From: Candidatus Hydrogenedentota bacterium
GTDB taxonomy: Bacteria; Hydrogenedentota; Hydrogenedentia; Hydrogenedentales; CAITNO01
NCBI GenBank assembly: GCA_903893795.1
Contig: CAITNO010000072.1
Span: 1 to 47,004, forward strand
Reading direction: 5' to 3'
DNA: 47,004 bases
In this document: piece after piece, positions 32,896 to 42,694 of the stretch
How positions within the stretch are numbered: position 1 is the stretch's first letter
Layout of the letters: each line of letters begins with the position of its first letter
Notes under the pieces: model-generated
Told to the model about the DNA's origin: nothing
Databases searched by the model: none
Seen by the model: only the letters and a program-made list of their open reading frames with translations
Made by a program: the position numbers and the translations under genes

Positions 32896-33699
32896 TTATG
32901 AACGGTACTGGTCCACCCAGCGCACGGTCAGCGGGCCGTTTTCCGGCGCGAGCGCGGCTTCGGGCAGTTCAATCTGTATGAAACCAAAGCACAGGCAGAC
33001 GCCAAAGGAGGCCCAGCGCCTGCCGTCCTGGGCGATCACTTCAAAGCCTTCCAGGCGCGTGAACGGCCGGTTCTCTTTGTACCGCAGCCCGATGAGCAGT
33101 TTCTTTACGGGGCAGGCCGGGTCAAGCAGGAGTGTCGCCTCGCCAATGCCCGAAGGGCTGGTAATCACCAGCCGGGGCGCCGTGGTGCCCTGACCCACCA
33201 CCCATTCATCCTCTGGATTCTTGGGCGTGAACTGGATCGTCTCCGGGCAGGAAACCACACCGTCGCCAACGACGCGAATGTTGAACAGCGCCCCATTGGA
33301 GGCCGTGATGTCCGCCGTGACCGGAACCTCGGTGACCGCCTGGGTCACAATGGTGCCCGGCGCGGGCGGCGTGACTTTTATGGACACACTGACCTGCTCG
33401 GGATAGGACTCGGCCACCAGGATGATGGGCGTGTCCACCGTGTAGCCGCCGGTCGGGAAGGAGAAACTGGCCTCCAGCCGCCAGGCCGCGTCGCTGAGCT
33501 GGTTCTTGGTCAGGGCCCCCTCGAATCCATAAGGCCCGGACAATCCGTATCCGAAGCGCCCGGAGAAGGGGGTCAACTGAACATTGGTGTTGCCCGCCTC
33601 GCCCAGTCCGCAGTCACAGCGGGGGCATCCGCCCATGAACAGGGCGGCCAGAAGCAGGGCCAAACACATTCCCGAACGATACGCAGTGTGCATGTTCAT
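32896..33699 (-). CDS. Predicted lipoprotein, beta-rich, unknown function
   Basis: The product is 267 residues. The start at 33699 is preceded by GAGGTG at good spacing; six upstream codons in frame lie before the ribosome site. A lipoprotein signal is clear (SGMCLALLLAALFMGGC), and the lipidated Cys is followed by a short Cys-rich sequence (PRCDCG). The mature part alternates short beta-like segments with turns (GGYTVDTPIILVAESYPEQV, EWVVGQGTTAPRLVITSPSG) and includes VDTP and NPEDEW loops. No catalytic motif is seen. It is probably a surface or periplasmic lipoprotein. It is divergent from the GH38-like gene. Confidence 0.8.
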   Translation of the reverse strand: MNMHTAYRSGMCLALLLAALFMGGCPRCDCGLGEAGNTNVQLTPFSGRFGYGLSGPYGFEGALTKNQLSDAAWRLEASFSFPTGGYTVDTPIILVAESYPEQVSVSIKVTPPAPGTIVTQAVTEVPVTADITASNGALFNIRVVGDGVVSCPETIQFTPKNPEDEWVVGQGTTAPRLVITSPSGIGEATLLLDPACPVKKLLIGLRYKENRPFTRLEGFEVIAQDGRRWASFGVCLCFGFIQIELPEAALAPENGPLTVRWVDQYRS

Positions 33700-33805
33700 A
33701 GTTTTCACCTCGGTCACTTTACCGGCGACCGCACAATTTGTTTCACCCCCAGGCCCGGAACCCGCTATGCGGAACTATCCCCGCACGGCGGCCCTGCGGC
33801 AAGAG

Positions 33806-33835
33806 TTGAAGCGCTCCCAACCCTGCGGCTAGGAT
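33806..33835 (+). promoter_or_regulatory. Possible promoter of the GH38-like gene
   Basis: TTGAAG (33806-33811), an 18-base spacer, then TAGGAT (33830-33835), 57 bp before the ATG at 33893. The -35 is good and the -10 moderate. Confidence 0.42.
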
Positions 33836-33892
33836 TCACTCTAAGGAACATCCCCTGACTCCCCCCTATTCGCGGAAGGAAAGGTCAAGCGC

Positions 33893-36433
33893 ATGCACGC
33901 GGCTAAATACTCTAGGAACACTCTCTTGGGCGTCGGCCTGACACTCACCCTCTCCCTGGCAACACTGGCCGGGACCGTATCCGCCCAGCAACCCAAACTC
34001 CCCGGGAAGATTAAGCGGGTGGACATCGTCCACATGTCGCACACGGACATCGGTTTCACCGACCATCCGGCCGTCACCCGCGAGCAGCAGATGCGCTATC
34101 TCGACATCGCCATCGACGGCGTCCTGGCCACGGAGCGCTCCCCCAAAGACGCCCAGTTCGCCTGGACCGCCGAGTCCGCGGTCACCGTCGAGGACTGGTG
34201 GCAGAAGAATTCTCCGGAACGGCGGCAGGACCTGATACGGGCCATCAAGACCGGCCGTCTCGAAATTGCGGCGCTGGCCATGAACCAGACCGCCACGCTC
34301 AACGCCGACCAATGGCAGACCACCCTGCACTGGCTGCCCGAGGAGCTGTGGAACGCTGCGCAGCCGAAGACGGGGATTCAAAACGACGTGAACGGCTTTC
34401 CCCGGGCAGGCGCGTCGGCGCTGCTGAAACGGAACGTGCCCAACCTGTGGATGGGCATCAACCCGACCAACGGCCAGGCCCCCTTTCAGGTGCCCATGGC
34501 CTTCTGGTGGAGAATGCCCGACGACCGCGTCCTCTTCGTCTGGCTGGGCGACGCCTATCCCAACGGCTTCTACTACTTCTTCGCCGACTCCTGGCGCCAT
34601 GGCCCCGTGCCCGAATCGACCGACACGCGCTACCGGCCGCCCCGCCGGGGCGAGTTCTATCCCACCGACGAGGCCGCGCTGCGCAAGGCCCACGCCCGGC
34701 TCTGCGGACGGCTCGCCGAACTGGAGGCGCGGGGATACAAATACCCCGTGCTTCCCCTCTCGGTGACCAATGAATGGCGCATGGACAACGACCCGCCCTT
34801 CCTGGGACTGGCCGACTTTGTGGCCGCATGGAACCAATTGAAGCTGCAGCCCGAGCTGCGCATGACCACGGTGACCCAGGCCATTGACGACGTGAAACCG
34901 AGCGTTGATGCAGGCATGCAGGTGTATGCAGGCGAGTTCCCCGACTGGTGGACCAACGGCTGCGCCTCCGGACCGAGGGAGGTGGCCGCGTCGCGCCGGG
35001 CCAAGCGCAACCTGACCGCCGCGCTCAGTCCCGTCTGGTCGGCCACGCCGGACGCGAAAACCCGCGCCGAAGCCGACCGCCTGCTGCGCCAGTTGTGCCT
35101 CTTCGACGAGCACACCTGGGGCTCGGCCGACAGCATTGGACTGCCGAGCGACATCGACACGCTGGGGCAGTACAACGAAAAGGCCCGCACCGCCTACTAT
35201 CCCCTGGCCATGTCCAAGGTGCTGCTGGCGCAGCGCGCCCGCACGGCGATCTACCCCCTCGAATACGGGTACTACGTGGCCAACACCGCCACCCGGCCGT
35301 GGAGCGGTTGGGTCACCATGAAAACGACCGCCCTGCGCGAAAAGGTCGATGCGTTGGAAAATCCCGTCACGGGCGCCAAGACACCGCTGGAATTGCTTCC
35401 CGGCTATGCCCAGTTCACCGGTCCCGCCAGCCCGGACCAGATGACGCCCGAAGCGGACAACGGCACCGTCGCCGACAACGCGCCAAACCAGCTTGTCCGA
35501 TTCTGGATGGAGAATATCGCCCCGCAAACCACCGTCCGGCTTGTCCCCGGTGAAAAGACCGCCCCTCCGGCACCGACGGCCGCCGCACCCACCGTGGAGG
35601 TGGATGAAAACGGCTGGCCAACCTCCGTCCTGTGGCCGGGCATGAAAAAGCCCCTGTTCACCGAAAGTCCGGGCTCCTTCGTTTCCATCGAACTGATCGA
35701 GCCCTCCGGGCGCTGGAAGTACAACGAAATACTGCAAAGCCGCGATGCGGAATGGCGCAAACGGGCTTTGAAAGAAACGTCAGCAACGGCGGCCGGCAAG
35801 ACCCGGATCGAGTCCAACGCCCACACCACCGTCTACACCCAGTCGATGAACCATCCCCGGCTCAAATGGATGACACGCACCCTCGAGGTTCACCACCACG
35901 ACACGCGCGCCGTGCTGACGGTCCGGCTTTACCGCACCTCGTCCGAACTGCCCGAGTGGTTCTACATCGGCTGCGCCATGCCCACCGGCGACACGCTGCC
36001 GCTTACCTCCTGTGGCGGCTATCCCTTCACCCCCTTTGCGGACCAACTGCCCCACTCCTGCCGTGACCACTTTGCCATTGACAGTTGGGCCGACTACGTC
36101 ACCCCTGACGGCCACTGGCTGTGGGTCACCCGCGACGCGCCGGTCGTCAGCTTCGGCGGTCCCCAGCCGCTCAGGCATCTGGAGGACACGCCGCCCAATC
36201 CAAACCAGGCCTCCGCGCTAGTCTTCGACAACACCTGGATGACCAACTTCGTCGCCGACAGCCACGGCATCTTCGAGTTCCGTTTCGACCTGGTGTGGAA
36301 AGATTGGGACACGGTTGTGACAGCGCAGGACGCCGCCAACCTGGCCGAAACGCTCTTGTCGGAACCGCAGGTTATCATTCAGCCCAACCTCAAGGAAGAC
36401 CCCATCTTCATGGAGCGGCTGTACAAACCCTGA
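33893..36433 (+). CDS. Secreted GH38-like (DUF5054-type) glycoside hydrolase
   Basis: The product is 846 residues with a signal peptide (cut near ...TVSA, residue ~31). The N-terminal domain begins VDIVHMSHTDIGFTDHP; His50 and Asp52 match the HxD metal-binding pair of GH38 alpha-mannosidases. Further barrel elements are AVTVEDWWQKNSPERRQDL, RLEIAALAMNQTATLNADQ and LFDEHTWGSADS, where His and Asp recall the GH38 third metal-site region. A beta-rich domain follows to the end (ATRPWSGWVTMKT, VHHHDTRAVLTVRLYRTSSE). This length and pattern fit the DUF5054-type relatives of GH38. The true substrate is not certain. The ribosome site is GGAAAGG. The gene stands alone. Confidence 0.85.
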   Translation: MHAAKYSRNTLLGVGLTLTLSLATLAGTVSAQQPKLPGKIKRVDIVHMSHTDIGFTDHPAVTREQQMRYLDIAIDGVLATERSPKDAQFAWTAESAVTVEDWWQKNSPERRQDLIRAIKTGRLEIAALAMNQTATLNADQWQTTLHWLPEELWNAAQPKTGIQNDVNGFPRAGASALLKRNVPNLWMGINPTNGQAPFQVPMAFWWRMPDDRVLFVWLGDAYPNGFYYFFADSWRHGPVPESTDTRYRPPRRGEFYPTDEAALRKAHARLCGRLAELEARGYKYPVLPLSVTNEWRMDNDPPFLGLADFVAAWNQLKLQPELRMTTVTQAIDDVKPSVDAGMQVYAGEFPDWWTNGCASGPREVAASRRAKRNLTAALSPVWSATPDAKTRAEADRLLRQLCLFDEHTWGSADSIGLPSDIDTLGQYNEKARTAYYPLAMSKVLLAQRARTAIYPLEYGYYVANTATRPWSGWVTMKTTALREKVDALENPVTGAKTPLELLPGYAQFTGPASPDQMTPEADNGTVADNAPNQLVRFWMENIAPQTTVRLVPGEKTAPPAPTAAAPTVEVDENGWPTSVLWPGMKKPLFTESPGSFVSIELIEPSGRWKYNEILQSRDAEWRKRALKETSATAAGKTRIESNAHTTVYTQSMNHPRLKWMTRTLEVHHHDTRAVLTVRLYRTSSELPEWFYIGCAMPTGDTLPLTSCGGYPFTPFADQLPHSCRDHFAIDSWADYVTPDGHWLWVTRDAPVVSFGGPQPLRHLEDTPPNPNQASALVFDNTWMTNFVADSHGIFEFRFDLVWKDWDTVVTAQDAANLAETLLSEPQVIIQPNLKEDPIFMERLYKP

Positions 36434-36484
36434 CAACCCTGTCGGAAGGTGCCACGGCACAATGTGCAGAATTACAGACGGATT

Positions 36485-36926
36485 TCATTCAAAGTATGTC
36501 TCGTCCAGCTCTTTCACATTGGCCCCCTTAAACTCACCATGCGGAGTGCAGATAGTGTATGTCTCTCCATTCCAGGTATACGCTACCACTTTCCCTGAGT
36601 CATTGGTCATGATCTGAATTGCGGCATATATATCCGGAATATCCTCATGTTTTTCGATACGAGCATAGTTTGCAGCATTGGGGGGGAGGTGCATCGCCGG
36701 TAATTGAGAAGCGACGGCAGAAATACAGGATCTTTTTTGTCTTGTGGGTGCATATGAAGTCAGGACCGCGACCAAAAAGTCCATTGACTTCTCTCTCGGT
36801 CATTTCCACCTTTAATTGTTTGTATAATCTGTATTGTTCGCCCCCTTGGTGCTTGCAGAAGACAAGCAGGACAGCAAAGATCAAAGCGCTCATAGCCAGC
36901 AGGGTTCTTTTCTTGATAGTGTTCAT
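36485..36926 (-). pseudogene. BamE/SmpA-like small lipoprotein gene, frameshifted at a C7 tract
   Basis: Two frames on the minus strand join into one plausible protein. The first, from ATG at 36926 (GGGAG upstream), encodes a lipoprotein signal (ALIFAVLLVFC, Cys24), then LKVEMTEREVNGLFGRGPDF, which matches the first helix of SmpA/OmlA (BamE-like) domains. It continues to a run of seven C (complement of G 36680-36686), where the frame is lost. The second frame continues NAANYARIEKHEDIP and ends with VVAYTWNGETYTICTPHGEF, ending at 36485. Six C instead of seven would restore one reading frame. It may be a sequencing error, phase variation or a recent mutation. BamE-type proteins help outer-membrane assembly; I cannot say this one does. 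Confidence 0.72.
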
Positions 36927-37046
36927 TTTGCTCTCCCTTTCCCCCTGGCACGGAGTTCTGCGCGGCCACGTTGGGATCGCAATGTGTAACTTTTCAGGCA
37001 GGGCAATACCCCGCACAATACGGACAACAAGGAAGAATAATCCTGT

Positions 37047-38024
37047 TTAATTCGCTATGACAATCTCCGCGGAGACGCCATAGTGGTCTGAGAGGTCAAT
37101 GGTCTTGCCGTTGAACTCGTGCGTGGCCCGCTGGATATGCTGGACGCGGACGACGGTCTTCGTTCCCTGCGGGTCGAGCAGAATGTGATCGATAAGCGCA
37201 AGCTTGTTACCCCGGCCATCGCCGACCTTCTTCCAACTGTTCTTGAAATCCGACGAGTACGGACGCGGGTCATCAATGGCCGATTCACTCATCCCTGTGG
37301 CCTTCATCAAAAACACGTACTCTTTAGAATCCTTTTTGATGTTGAAATCCCCCACGAAGAACTGCGGGACCTGCGCGCGCTTATACGGCACGAGAAGCTC
37401 CTTCACTGCTTGTTCGCAGTTGGTAGTCTTGTAGATTCCCCTGCCCGTGGGGAAGTGGGTGCCCGCCATCTGGAAGGTCAGGCCGTCCTTGCGCCCTTCA
37501 ATGAGCGTGCACCCCTTCGCCGCCAGATGGTCGACGCCGTGGTTTTCTTTGAACACAATATTCGCCTTGTACGTGATGGGCACCCGGCTGACGAAAAGTA
37601 CGCCGCTGCTCAACTGCCAGAAGTGACCCGAATAACGGGGAAGGACCACGTAGGGATAGACCGGCCTGAGCCCCTCCACCAATTGCTGAACGGCCTGCGG
37701 ATCAAGCGCCTCCTGAAAACACACCACGTCGTAGTCCTGCTGCTTGAGAAAGTCGACTATCCAGGGGGCGCGCTCGTACTGCATTTTGTCCAGCTTTGCA
37801 GTGAAGTCTGCAAGAAGCGTCGGCAGCATCTGGATGTTCCACGTGAGGATTTTGAGGGTGGCTTCCGACTTTGCGGCAACTTGATTGATTTCCTTGTCCG
37901 AAGTCGCATAGTCACGCAGGCAGATCGGGCGCGTCTGCCACACGACATAAGACAGAAGTCCGCCGGTAGTCAACAGTGCCAGAGCAAACAGGGAAAACAG
38001 TCCCGGCAACAACTTCTTTCGCAT
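37047..38024 (-). CDS. Endonuclease/exonuclease/phosphatase-fold protein, membrane-anchored or secreted
   Basis: The product is 325 residues. A hydrophobic N-terminal segment (residues ~7-28) is a signal or anchor. The fold motifs are in order: ILTWNIQ (Asn63), VVCFQE (Glu105), GTHFPTGRG, VGDFNIKKDS, LIDHILLD and LSDHYGV (Asp313, His314). These are the metal and catalytic residues of the EEP superfamily, which contains nucleases, inositol phosphatases and sphingomyelinases. The exported location favours a sphingomyelinase-, phosphatase- or secreted nuclease-like role; the sequence does not decide which. AGGAGA precedes the start. Confidence 0.88.
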   Translation of the reverse strand: MRKKLLPGLFSLFALALLTTGGLLSYVVWQTRPICLRDYATSDKEINQVAAKSEATLKILTWNIQMLPTLLADFTAKLDKMQYERAPWIVDFLKQQDYDVVCFQEALDPQAVQQLVEGLRPVYPYVVLPRYSGHFWQLSSGVLFVSRVPITYKANIVFKENHGVDHLAAKGCTLIEGRKDGLTFQMAGTHFPTGRGIYKTTNCEQAVKELLVPYKRAQVPQFFVGDFNIKKDSKEYVFLMKATGMSESAIDDPRPYSSDFKNSWKKVGDGRGNKLALIDHILLDPQGTKTVVRVQHIQRATHEFNGKTIDLSDHYGVSAEIVIAN

Positions 38025-38219
38025 CTACTTTCTCCTAGGTCATGCTGCCTTTAACTCTTGTGTTCTTCCCGGCAGGAGTCCATGCTGCCCGATCGGCAGG
38101 TTATGCCGCGCAAATCAGATACAAGCCGTCTTTCTCTATGCATTCTTTGCATTCCGTGGTTCAACTCTTCTTCTTTTTGGTTGCGGCCATCGGCCACGAT
38201 GCGTAGATTGTGTGCAGTG

Positions 38220-40409
38220 CTACTTGCCCGCCTTGATCAACTGACTTATGAAACCGTCCGGCGCGCAGGCGGCGGCAATGTCCTGTCCGGCAAAGGCCAG
38301 GGGATAACTCCACACCACCATGTGGTCGTAGTAATCATGGCCGTGGCAGGTGCCGCCGGTCTTGGAACAGATGCCGCAGGGCTGCGCCCAAGGCATGGCG
38401 TGCGGTCCGCGGAATATCGTGTCCAGCATCCCCCTGGCCGCCAGTTCGCCGTCGGCCGTGCGTCCCTTGTAGAGATAAACCATGGCGGCGGTGGCGTTGC
38501 ACTGAATGAATATGTCGCGGGACCAGCAGGTGCCCGGAATGCCCGAGCCGCCGCCCTCCTCGCAGAGTGTCCCGTCGGGAAACACGGCGTCGACCATGCC
38601 AAAGGGCGATGCGGGCACATTGAGTTTCATGACGCTGTCCAAGGCCTTCTGGATGCGGTCTTCCGGCAGTGCGTCGGGCAGGCCGAGCACGCGGGTGCAC
38701 CACACGCCGCTCAACTGCATGGAGGGACAGGCGTCATTGCTGCGCTGGGTGGCGCTGTCGTTGTAGACGCGGTAATAGGATCCCGTCCATAGTTTCTCCT
38801 CATAGGCTTTCTGTCCCTGCGCGAGCGTGCCCTTCCATTGCTCCGCCTGGGCGGTGTCGCCCGCCAGTTCGGCCATCTTGATGCCGCACACCAGCGTGGC
38901 CAATCCCTTGCCGGCCGTGTAGCTGCTCGCGCCGTACCAGGGCCAGTTGTCCATCGGGTTGTTGGCGGGGAAGGTTTCCCCCTTGATGGCGTGGGGCTGG
39001 TCGTCGACCAGTCCGTCGCCGTCCGTGTCCAGCGACATCATGAAATTGATGGAGTCGCGCGCGGAATTATAAAAGTCCTTGAAGAAGGCTTTGTCGCCCG
39101 TGCTCAGGTAGTACCGGTAAATAATTTGTGCGTATTCGCCCGCGCCGCAGGTGTGCTGGCAGTGATAGCGCGGGTCACGGATGCCGAAGGCCGCCCCCAG
39201 CATGAAGGGCGGCTCGCCGTCGCGCAGTTGGAAATGTCGAATAGCCTTGAGTGTGGTCAATTCCAGTTCGGGGAAAAAGAACAGCGCGGGCCAGTGGCCA
39301 AAGAAACGGCAGGGCATGGTCTCGGTGATGGAACAGGTCGAGAAGCTTTCGTTCACCAGGAACAGCCCCTCTTTGCCCCACCAGTCATCGGCGCGCTGCC
39401 GGGCAATCCACAGCGAGTCTTTCGCCAGGTCATACGGGGCCGCGATCAGGGTTTCCTTCAGCCAGCCCGGAAGCTCCGTGCCGTACAGCGCGTTTTGAAA
39501 GCCCAAAATGCGCCGCAGCCAGTCTTCCCGCTGCGCCGCGGCCCGCACCATCACGGCCTGCGCATCGGCAAAGCGCTCGCTGTAGAAATGCTTCTCCACC
39601 CGCCCCGAACTGTCCCGCAGATAGGGCTGGCACCAGGTGAGCATGAATTTCACGCTCTTGCGTTCGCCCGGCGCCACGTTCAGCGTGGCCGAGGCCCGGA
39701 CGCCCAGCTCTGCGTTTTCCACGGTGCCATTCTGGACGGCAACCGCGTAACTGTGCCGCACCCATTCGGGCAAACGGTCCAGCGGGGCGTGCGTCACCTG
39801 CATGCCCTGCCAGGCGCCCTCGGAAAAGGCGGCCGTCTCCCCCTTGGGAAATCCGTCCGGCGAGAAGGACAGTGTCGTGCTGCGCGCGCTGTCGCCAAGG
39901 TTGGTGACGAACACCTCGAAGCATGCCGCAGGTGTGTTCGACTCGGTGGCATCGCCCGGCAGGAAAGGGCTGAAAGCCCGCACTTCCACACGCAACGGCA
40001 GGTCCAGTTCATAACGGGCATCGGCAATGGGAAAATGGCCGAAGTAGTGAACCGCCCTGGCATCGCCAACGCCCTCCAGCGGCGTGGAAACCGAATAGGT
40101 CTTTCCCTCGGTCGTCAACGACAGAAAGGGTTTCCCAATCATGACGGGCGATGGGTACCGGTTGAAGATGGACGCCTTGCCCAGCCGTCCCTCGGGATCA
40201 AAGCATACATAGCCCGTGCCAATGCCGCCCAGCGGCATGCCCCCGTCCTCCAGCGCGCCCGCGCCATACACCGTTCCCCAGGCAGGCGCGGCCAAACCCT
40301 CGACCGCGAAGGATTGCAGCGCCTTCGCATCCGCCGAAGCGTCAAACAGCGGAAGAACTGCTGGCGCGGCAAGCGCGGCAAGCACCATATGGACGGCAAG
40401 AAGCAGCAT
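38220..40409 (-). CDS. Secreted GH116-like (bile acid beta-glucosidase-type) glycosidase
   Basis: The product is 729 residues with a short N-terminal signal (MLLLAVHMVLAALAAP). The N-terminal beta domain opens with the family signature GGMPLGGIGTGYVCF. The helical (alpha/alpha)6 catalytic domain is seen in the second half: FFPELELTTLKAIRHFQL, a Cys-His-rich YHCQHTCGAGEYAQ and SLDTDGDGLVDDQPHA, close to the GH116 acid/base Asp region. A glutamate near SITETMPCRFFGHW is a candidate for the nucleophile region. Family enzymes hydrolyse beta-glucosides or beta-xylosides. AAGGGAG precedes the start, and a perfect -10 (TATAAT) lies 42 bp upstream. Confidence 0.85.
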   Translation of the reverse strand: MLLLAVHMVLAALAAPAVLPLFDASADAKALQSFAVEGLAAPAWGTVYGAGALEDGGMPLGGIGTGYVCFDPEGRLGKASIFNRYPSPVMIGKPFLSLTTEGKTYSVSTPLEGVGDARAVHYFGHFPIADARYELDLPLRVEVRAFSPFLPGDATESNTPAACFEVFVTNLGDSARSTTLSFSPDGFPKGETAAFSEGAWQGMQVTHAPLDRLPEWVRHSYAVAVQNGTVENAELGVRASATLNVAPGERKSVKFMLTWCQPYLRDSSGRVEKHFYSERFADAQAVMVRAAAQREDWLRRILGFQNALYGTELPGWLKETLIAAPYDLAKDSLWIARQRADDWWGKEGLFLVNESFSTCSITETMPCRFFGHWPALFFFPELELTTLKAIRHFQLRDGEPPFMLGAAFGIRDPRYHCQHTCGAGEYAQIIYRYYLSTGDKAFFKDFYNSARDSINFMMSLDTDGDGLVDDQPHAIKGETFPANNPMDNWPWYGASSYTAGKGLATLVCGIKMAELAGDTAQAEQWKGTLAQGQKAYEEKLWTGSYYRVYNDSATQRSNDACPSMQLSGVWCTRVLGLPDALPEDRIQKALDSVMKLNVPASPFGMVDAVFPDGTLCEEGGGSGIPGTCWSRDIFIQCNATAAMVYLYKGRTADGELAARGMLDTIFRGPHAMPWAQPCGICSKTGGTCHGHDYYDHMVVWSYPLAFAGQDIAAACAPDGFISQLIKAGK

Positions 40410-40450
40410 GGCAAGTCTCCCTTCGCGGCATTGTTTGAGCCCACTGGCAG

Positions 40451-40456
40451 ATTATA
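40451..40456 (-). promoter_or_regulatory. Promoter -10 element of the GH116-like gene
   Basis: A perfect TATAAT reads on the minus strand at 40456-40451, 42 bp before the start at 40409. The -35 region is weak. It lies in a 252-bp divergent spacer with the typA promoter opposite. Confidence 0.5.
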
Positions 40457-40567
40457 ACGCATTCGGCTCCTCGACCCTAAAGGGAATACCGTCAACGCCC
40501 GGATGCGTTTCCGCGCTTGAAATTGCCGGTCCAGACGGCCCGAATTCCCCGCAACCGCCCCAATCCT

Positions 40568-40597
40568 TTGCTTTGCAGGGCCTGATTCTGCTATACT
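40568..40597 (+). promoter_or_regulatory. Promoter of typA
   Basis: TTGCTT (40568-40573), an 18-base spacer, then TATACT (40592-40597), 65 bp before the ATG at 40662. Confidence 0.5.
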
Positions 40598-40661
40598 TTG
40601 ATCCTGACGAATCATCCCTCGGTTGGGGCGGCCGCCCCGATCTCACCAAAGCAGGTTTTTC

Positions 40662-42557
40662 ATGATACCCATTGATCGGATTAGAAACGTTGCGATTATC
40701 GCGCACATTGACCACGGCAAGACCACCCTGATCGACAGCATCTTCCGCGCCACCCGCATGTTCCGCGAAAATGAGCGGGTGGCCGAGCGGGTGATGGACA
40801 ATAATGAGCTGGAACGGGAGCGCGGCATCACCATTCGCGCCAAGCATTGCTCGGTCGAATGGAAAGACTACCTGATCAACATCATCGACACGCCGGGCCA
40901 CGCCGATTTCTCGGGCGAGGTCGAGCGTATTCTGTCCATGGTGGATTCGGTGCTGCTGCTGGTGGACGCCAACGAGGGTCCCATGCCGCAGACGCGCTAC
41001 GTGCTTATGCGCTCGCTGCGGCTCGGGCTGCGCCCGATCGTCATCGTCAACAAGGTGGACCGGCCGCAGGCCGACCCCGTGAGCGCCCTGCACAAGACTT
41101 TTGACCTCTTCGTCGAGCTGGGCGCTAACGACGACCAGTGCGACTTTGCCACCCTGTACGGTTCGGGCCTGCACGGCTGGATCGTGCGCGACTTGGAAAA
41201 AGACAAGCACGAGGGCATTGACCACCTGTTCGAGACGCTTATAGAGCGTGTGCCCTGCCCAAAGGGCAATCCCGACGCCCCCTTCCTCATGCAGGTGAGC
41301 ACCATCGGCTGGAACGACCATATAGGCCGCACGGCCACGGGTCGCATTATCCAGGGCACCATCCGCAAGGGCCAGGAAATCAGCCGCGTGACCACACGCT
41401 GGAAGAACCCGCGCGGCTTTGCCACACAGGGCGTGGAGGACGACGAGTTCGTGCAGACGGGGGTGTCGCTGGAAAAGGCCAATTACGTTTGGCTTACCGA
41501 GGGAACGGACTCTCTGATTGCCGAGGAGGCCGGTGCGGGCGAGATTGTCACCATCGCCGGGCCGAAACAGCTCGACATCGGCGACACGCTTTGCGCACCC
41601 GAACTGGAAAACGCCGGGCTGCCGCCGCTTGAAATCGAGGAGCCGACCGTCTCCATGCTGTTCCTCGTGAACACGGGCCCCTTTGCGGGACGCGAGGGCA
41701 GCGCGGTCACCATCCGGCAAATTCGCGCGCGCTTGGAGCGCGAGTTGCGCACCAATGTGGCGCTCCGCGTCGAGGACATCGAGCGCCAGGACGGCGTGAA
41801 GGTGTCCGGCCGCGGCGAACTGCACTTGGCGATCCTCATCGAGGAAATGCGTCGGGAAGGCATGGAACTGTGCGTGTCGCCGCCCGAGGTCATCACCAAG
41901 CTCGATGACCAGGGGCACCTGCTGGAGCCGATGGAAGAGTTGGCCATAGACGTCCCCATCGAGCACCAGGGCACGGTCATCGAGAAGGTGTCGCAGCGCA
42001 AGGGTGAACTGACCCACATGCACAATGAGGGCCGGGGCATGCTCCGCCTCGAATTCCGCATCCCCACCCGCGGCCTCATCGGTTACCGCAACGAATTCCT
42101 CAACGACACGCGCGGCCTGGGCATCATGTCCTCGCGCTTTGTCGCCTACGGCCTCTGGGCAGGCGAAATTGTCTCGCGCAGCCGCGGTTCCATGATTAGC
42201 ACGGACATGGGGCCGGCCGCTTCCTACAGCCTGGAAAACCTCCAGTTGCGCGGCCAGTTGTTTATCGGCCCCCCGGACCCGGTCTATCCGGGCATGATCA
42301 TCGGCGAGCACGCCCGCCCCAGCGACCTGTCCTGCAATCCCACCAAGCGCAAGCCGCTCACAAACCACCGCGCCTCCGGCAAGGACAACTCGGAGGGCCT
42401 CAACGTCCCCCGCAGGCTGACCCTTGAAACCGCGCTCGAATGGATCGCCCCCGACGAACTGCTCGAGATCACACCGAAGAGCGTGCGGCCCAGAAAATCC
42501 ATCATCGACGCGGAAGCCCGCAAACGCGAGGAAAAGCGCCGCGCCGCGGCCGGTTGA
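40662..42557 (+). CDS. typA: Ribosome-associated translational GTPase TypA/BipA
   Basis: The product is 631 residues, somewhat longer than the ~605-615 usual for the family because of a basic C-terminal tail ([11 protein letters not shown]). G motifs are visible: AHIDHGKTT (G1, residues 14-22), RERGITI (G2), [16 protein letters not shown] (G3) and VNKVDRP (G4). The C-terminal half has the BipA signatures [18 protein letters not shown] and [11 protein letters not shown], ending with [21 protein letters not shown]. TypA binds the 70S ribosome and supports growth under stress or cold; it is conserved and single copy in most bacteria. The start at 40662 is the family start; upstream codons belong to the leader. 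It stands alone. Confidence 0.97.
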   Translation: MIPIDRIRNVAIIAHIDHGKTTLIDSIFRATRMFRENERVAERVMDNNELERERGITIRAKHCSVEWKDYLINIIDTPGHADFSGEVERILSMVDSVLLLVDANEGPMPQTRYVLMRSLRLGLRPIVIVNKVDRPQADPVSALHKTFDLFVELGANDDQCDFATLYGSGLHGWIVRDLEKDKHEGIDHLFETLIERVPCPKGNPDAPFLMQVSTIGWNDHIGRTATGRIIQGTIRKGQEISRVTTRWKNPRGFATQGVEDDEFVQTGVSLEKANYVWLTEGTDSLIAEEAGAGEIVTIAGPKQLDIGDTLCAPELENAGLPPLEIEEPTVSMLFLVNTGPFAGREGSAVTIRQIRARLERELRTNVALRVEDIERQDGVKVSGRGELHLAILIEEMRREGMELCVSPPEVITKLDDQGHLLEPMEELAIDVPIEHQGTVIEKVSQRKGELTHMHNEGRGMLRLEFRIPTRGLIGYRNEFLNDTRGLGIMSSRFVAYGLWAGEIVSRSRGSMISTDMGPAASYSLENLQLRGQLFIGPPDPVYPGMIIGEHARPSDLSCNPTKRKPLTNHRASGKDNSEGLNVPRRLTLETALEWIAPDELLEITPKSVRPRKSIIDAEARKREEKRRAAAG

Positions 42558-42636
42558 TACCGTTGCCCTGATGCCGCTCCCCGGGATTGTGGACGGACCG
42601 GGCATACCGGGCACCGGTGCCGCGAAACCCCTGTGG

Positions 42637-42655
42637 CAAAGGGCACACCCCTTTG
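42637..42655. terminator. Hairpin between convergent genes
   Basis: CAAAGGG (42637-42643), a five-base loop, then CCCTTTG (42649-42655). It lies in the 137-bp spacer between the 3' ends of typA and the sigma-54 activator gene and may serve both. No T-run follows on either strand. Confidence 0.35.
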
Positions 42656-42694
42656 TGGCGTGCCGCATGCTGCCCGCCCTGTTCCGGTTCCCGC

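Noticed and set aside
40452..42668. A 738-codon open frame antisense to typA
   Set aside because: It is a mirror of the typA coding sequence with no domain of its own.
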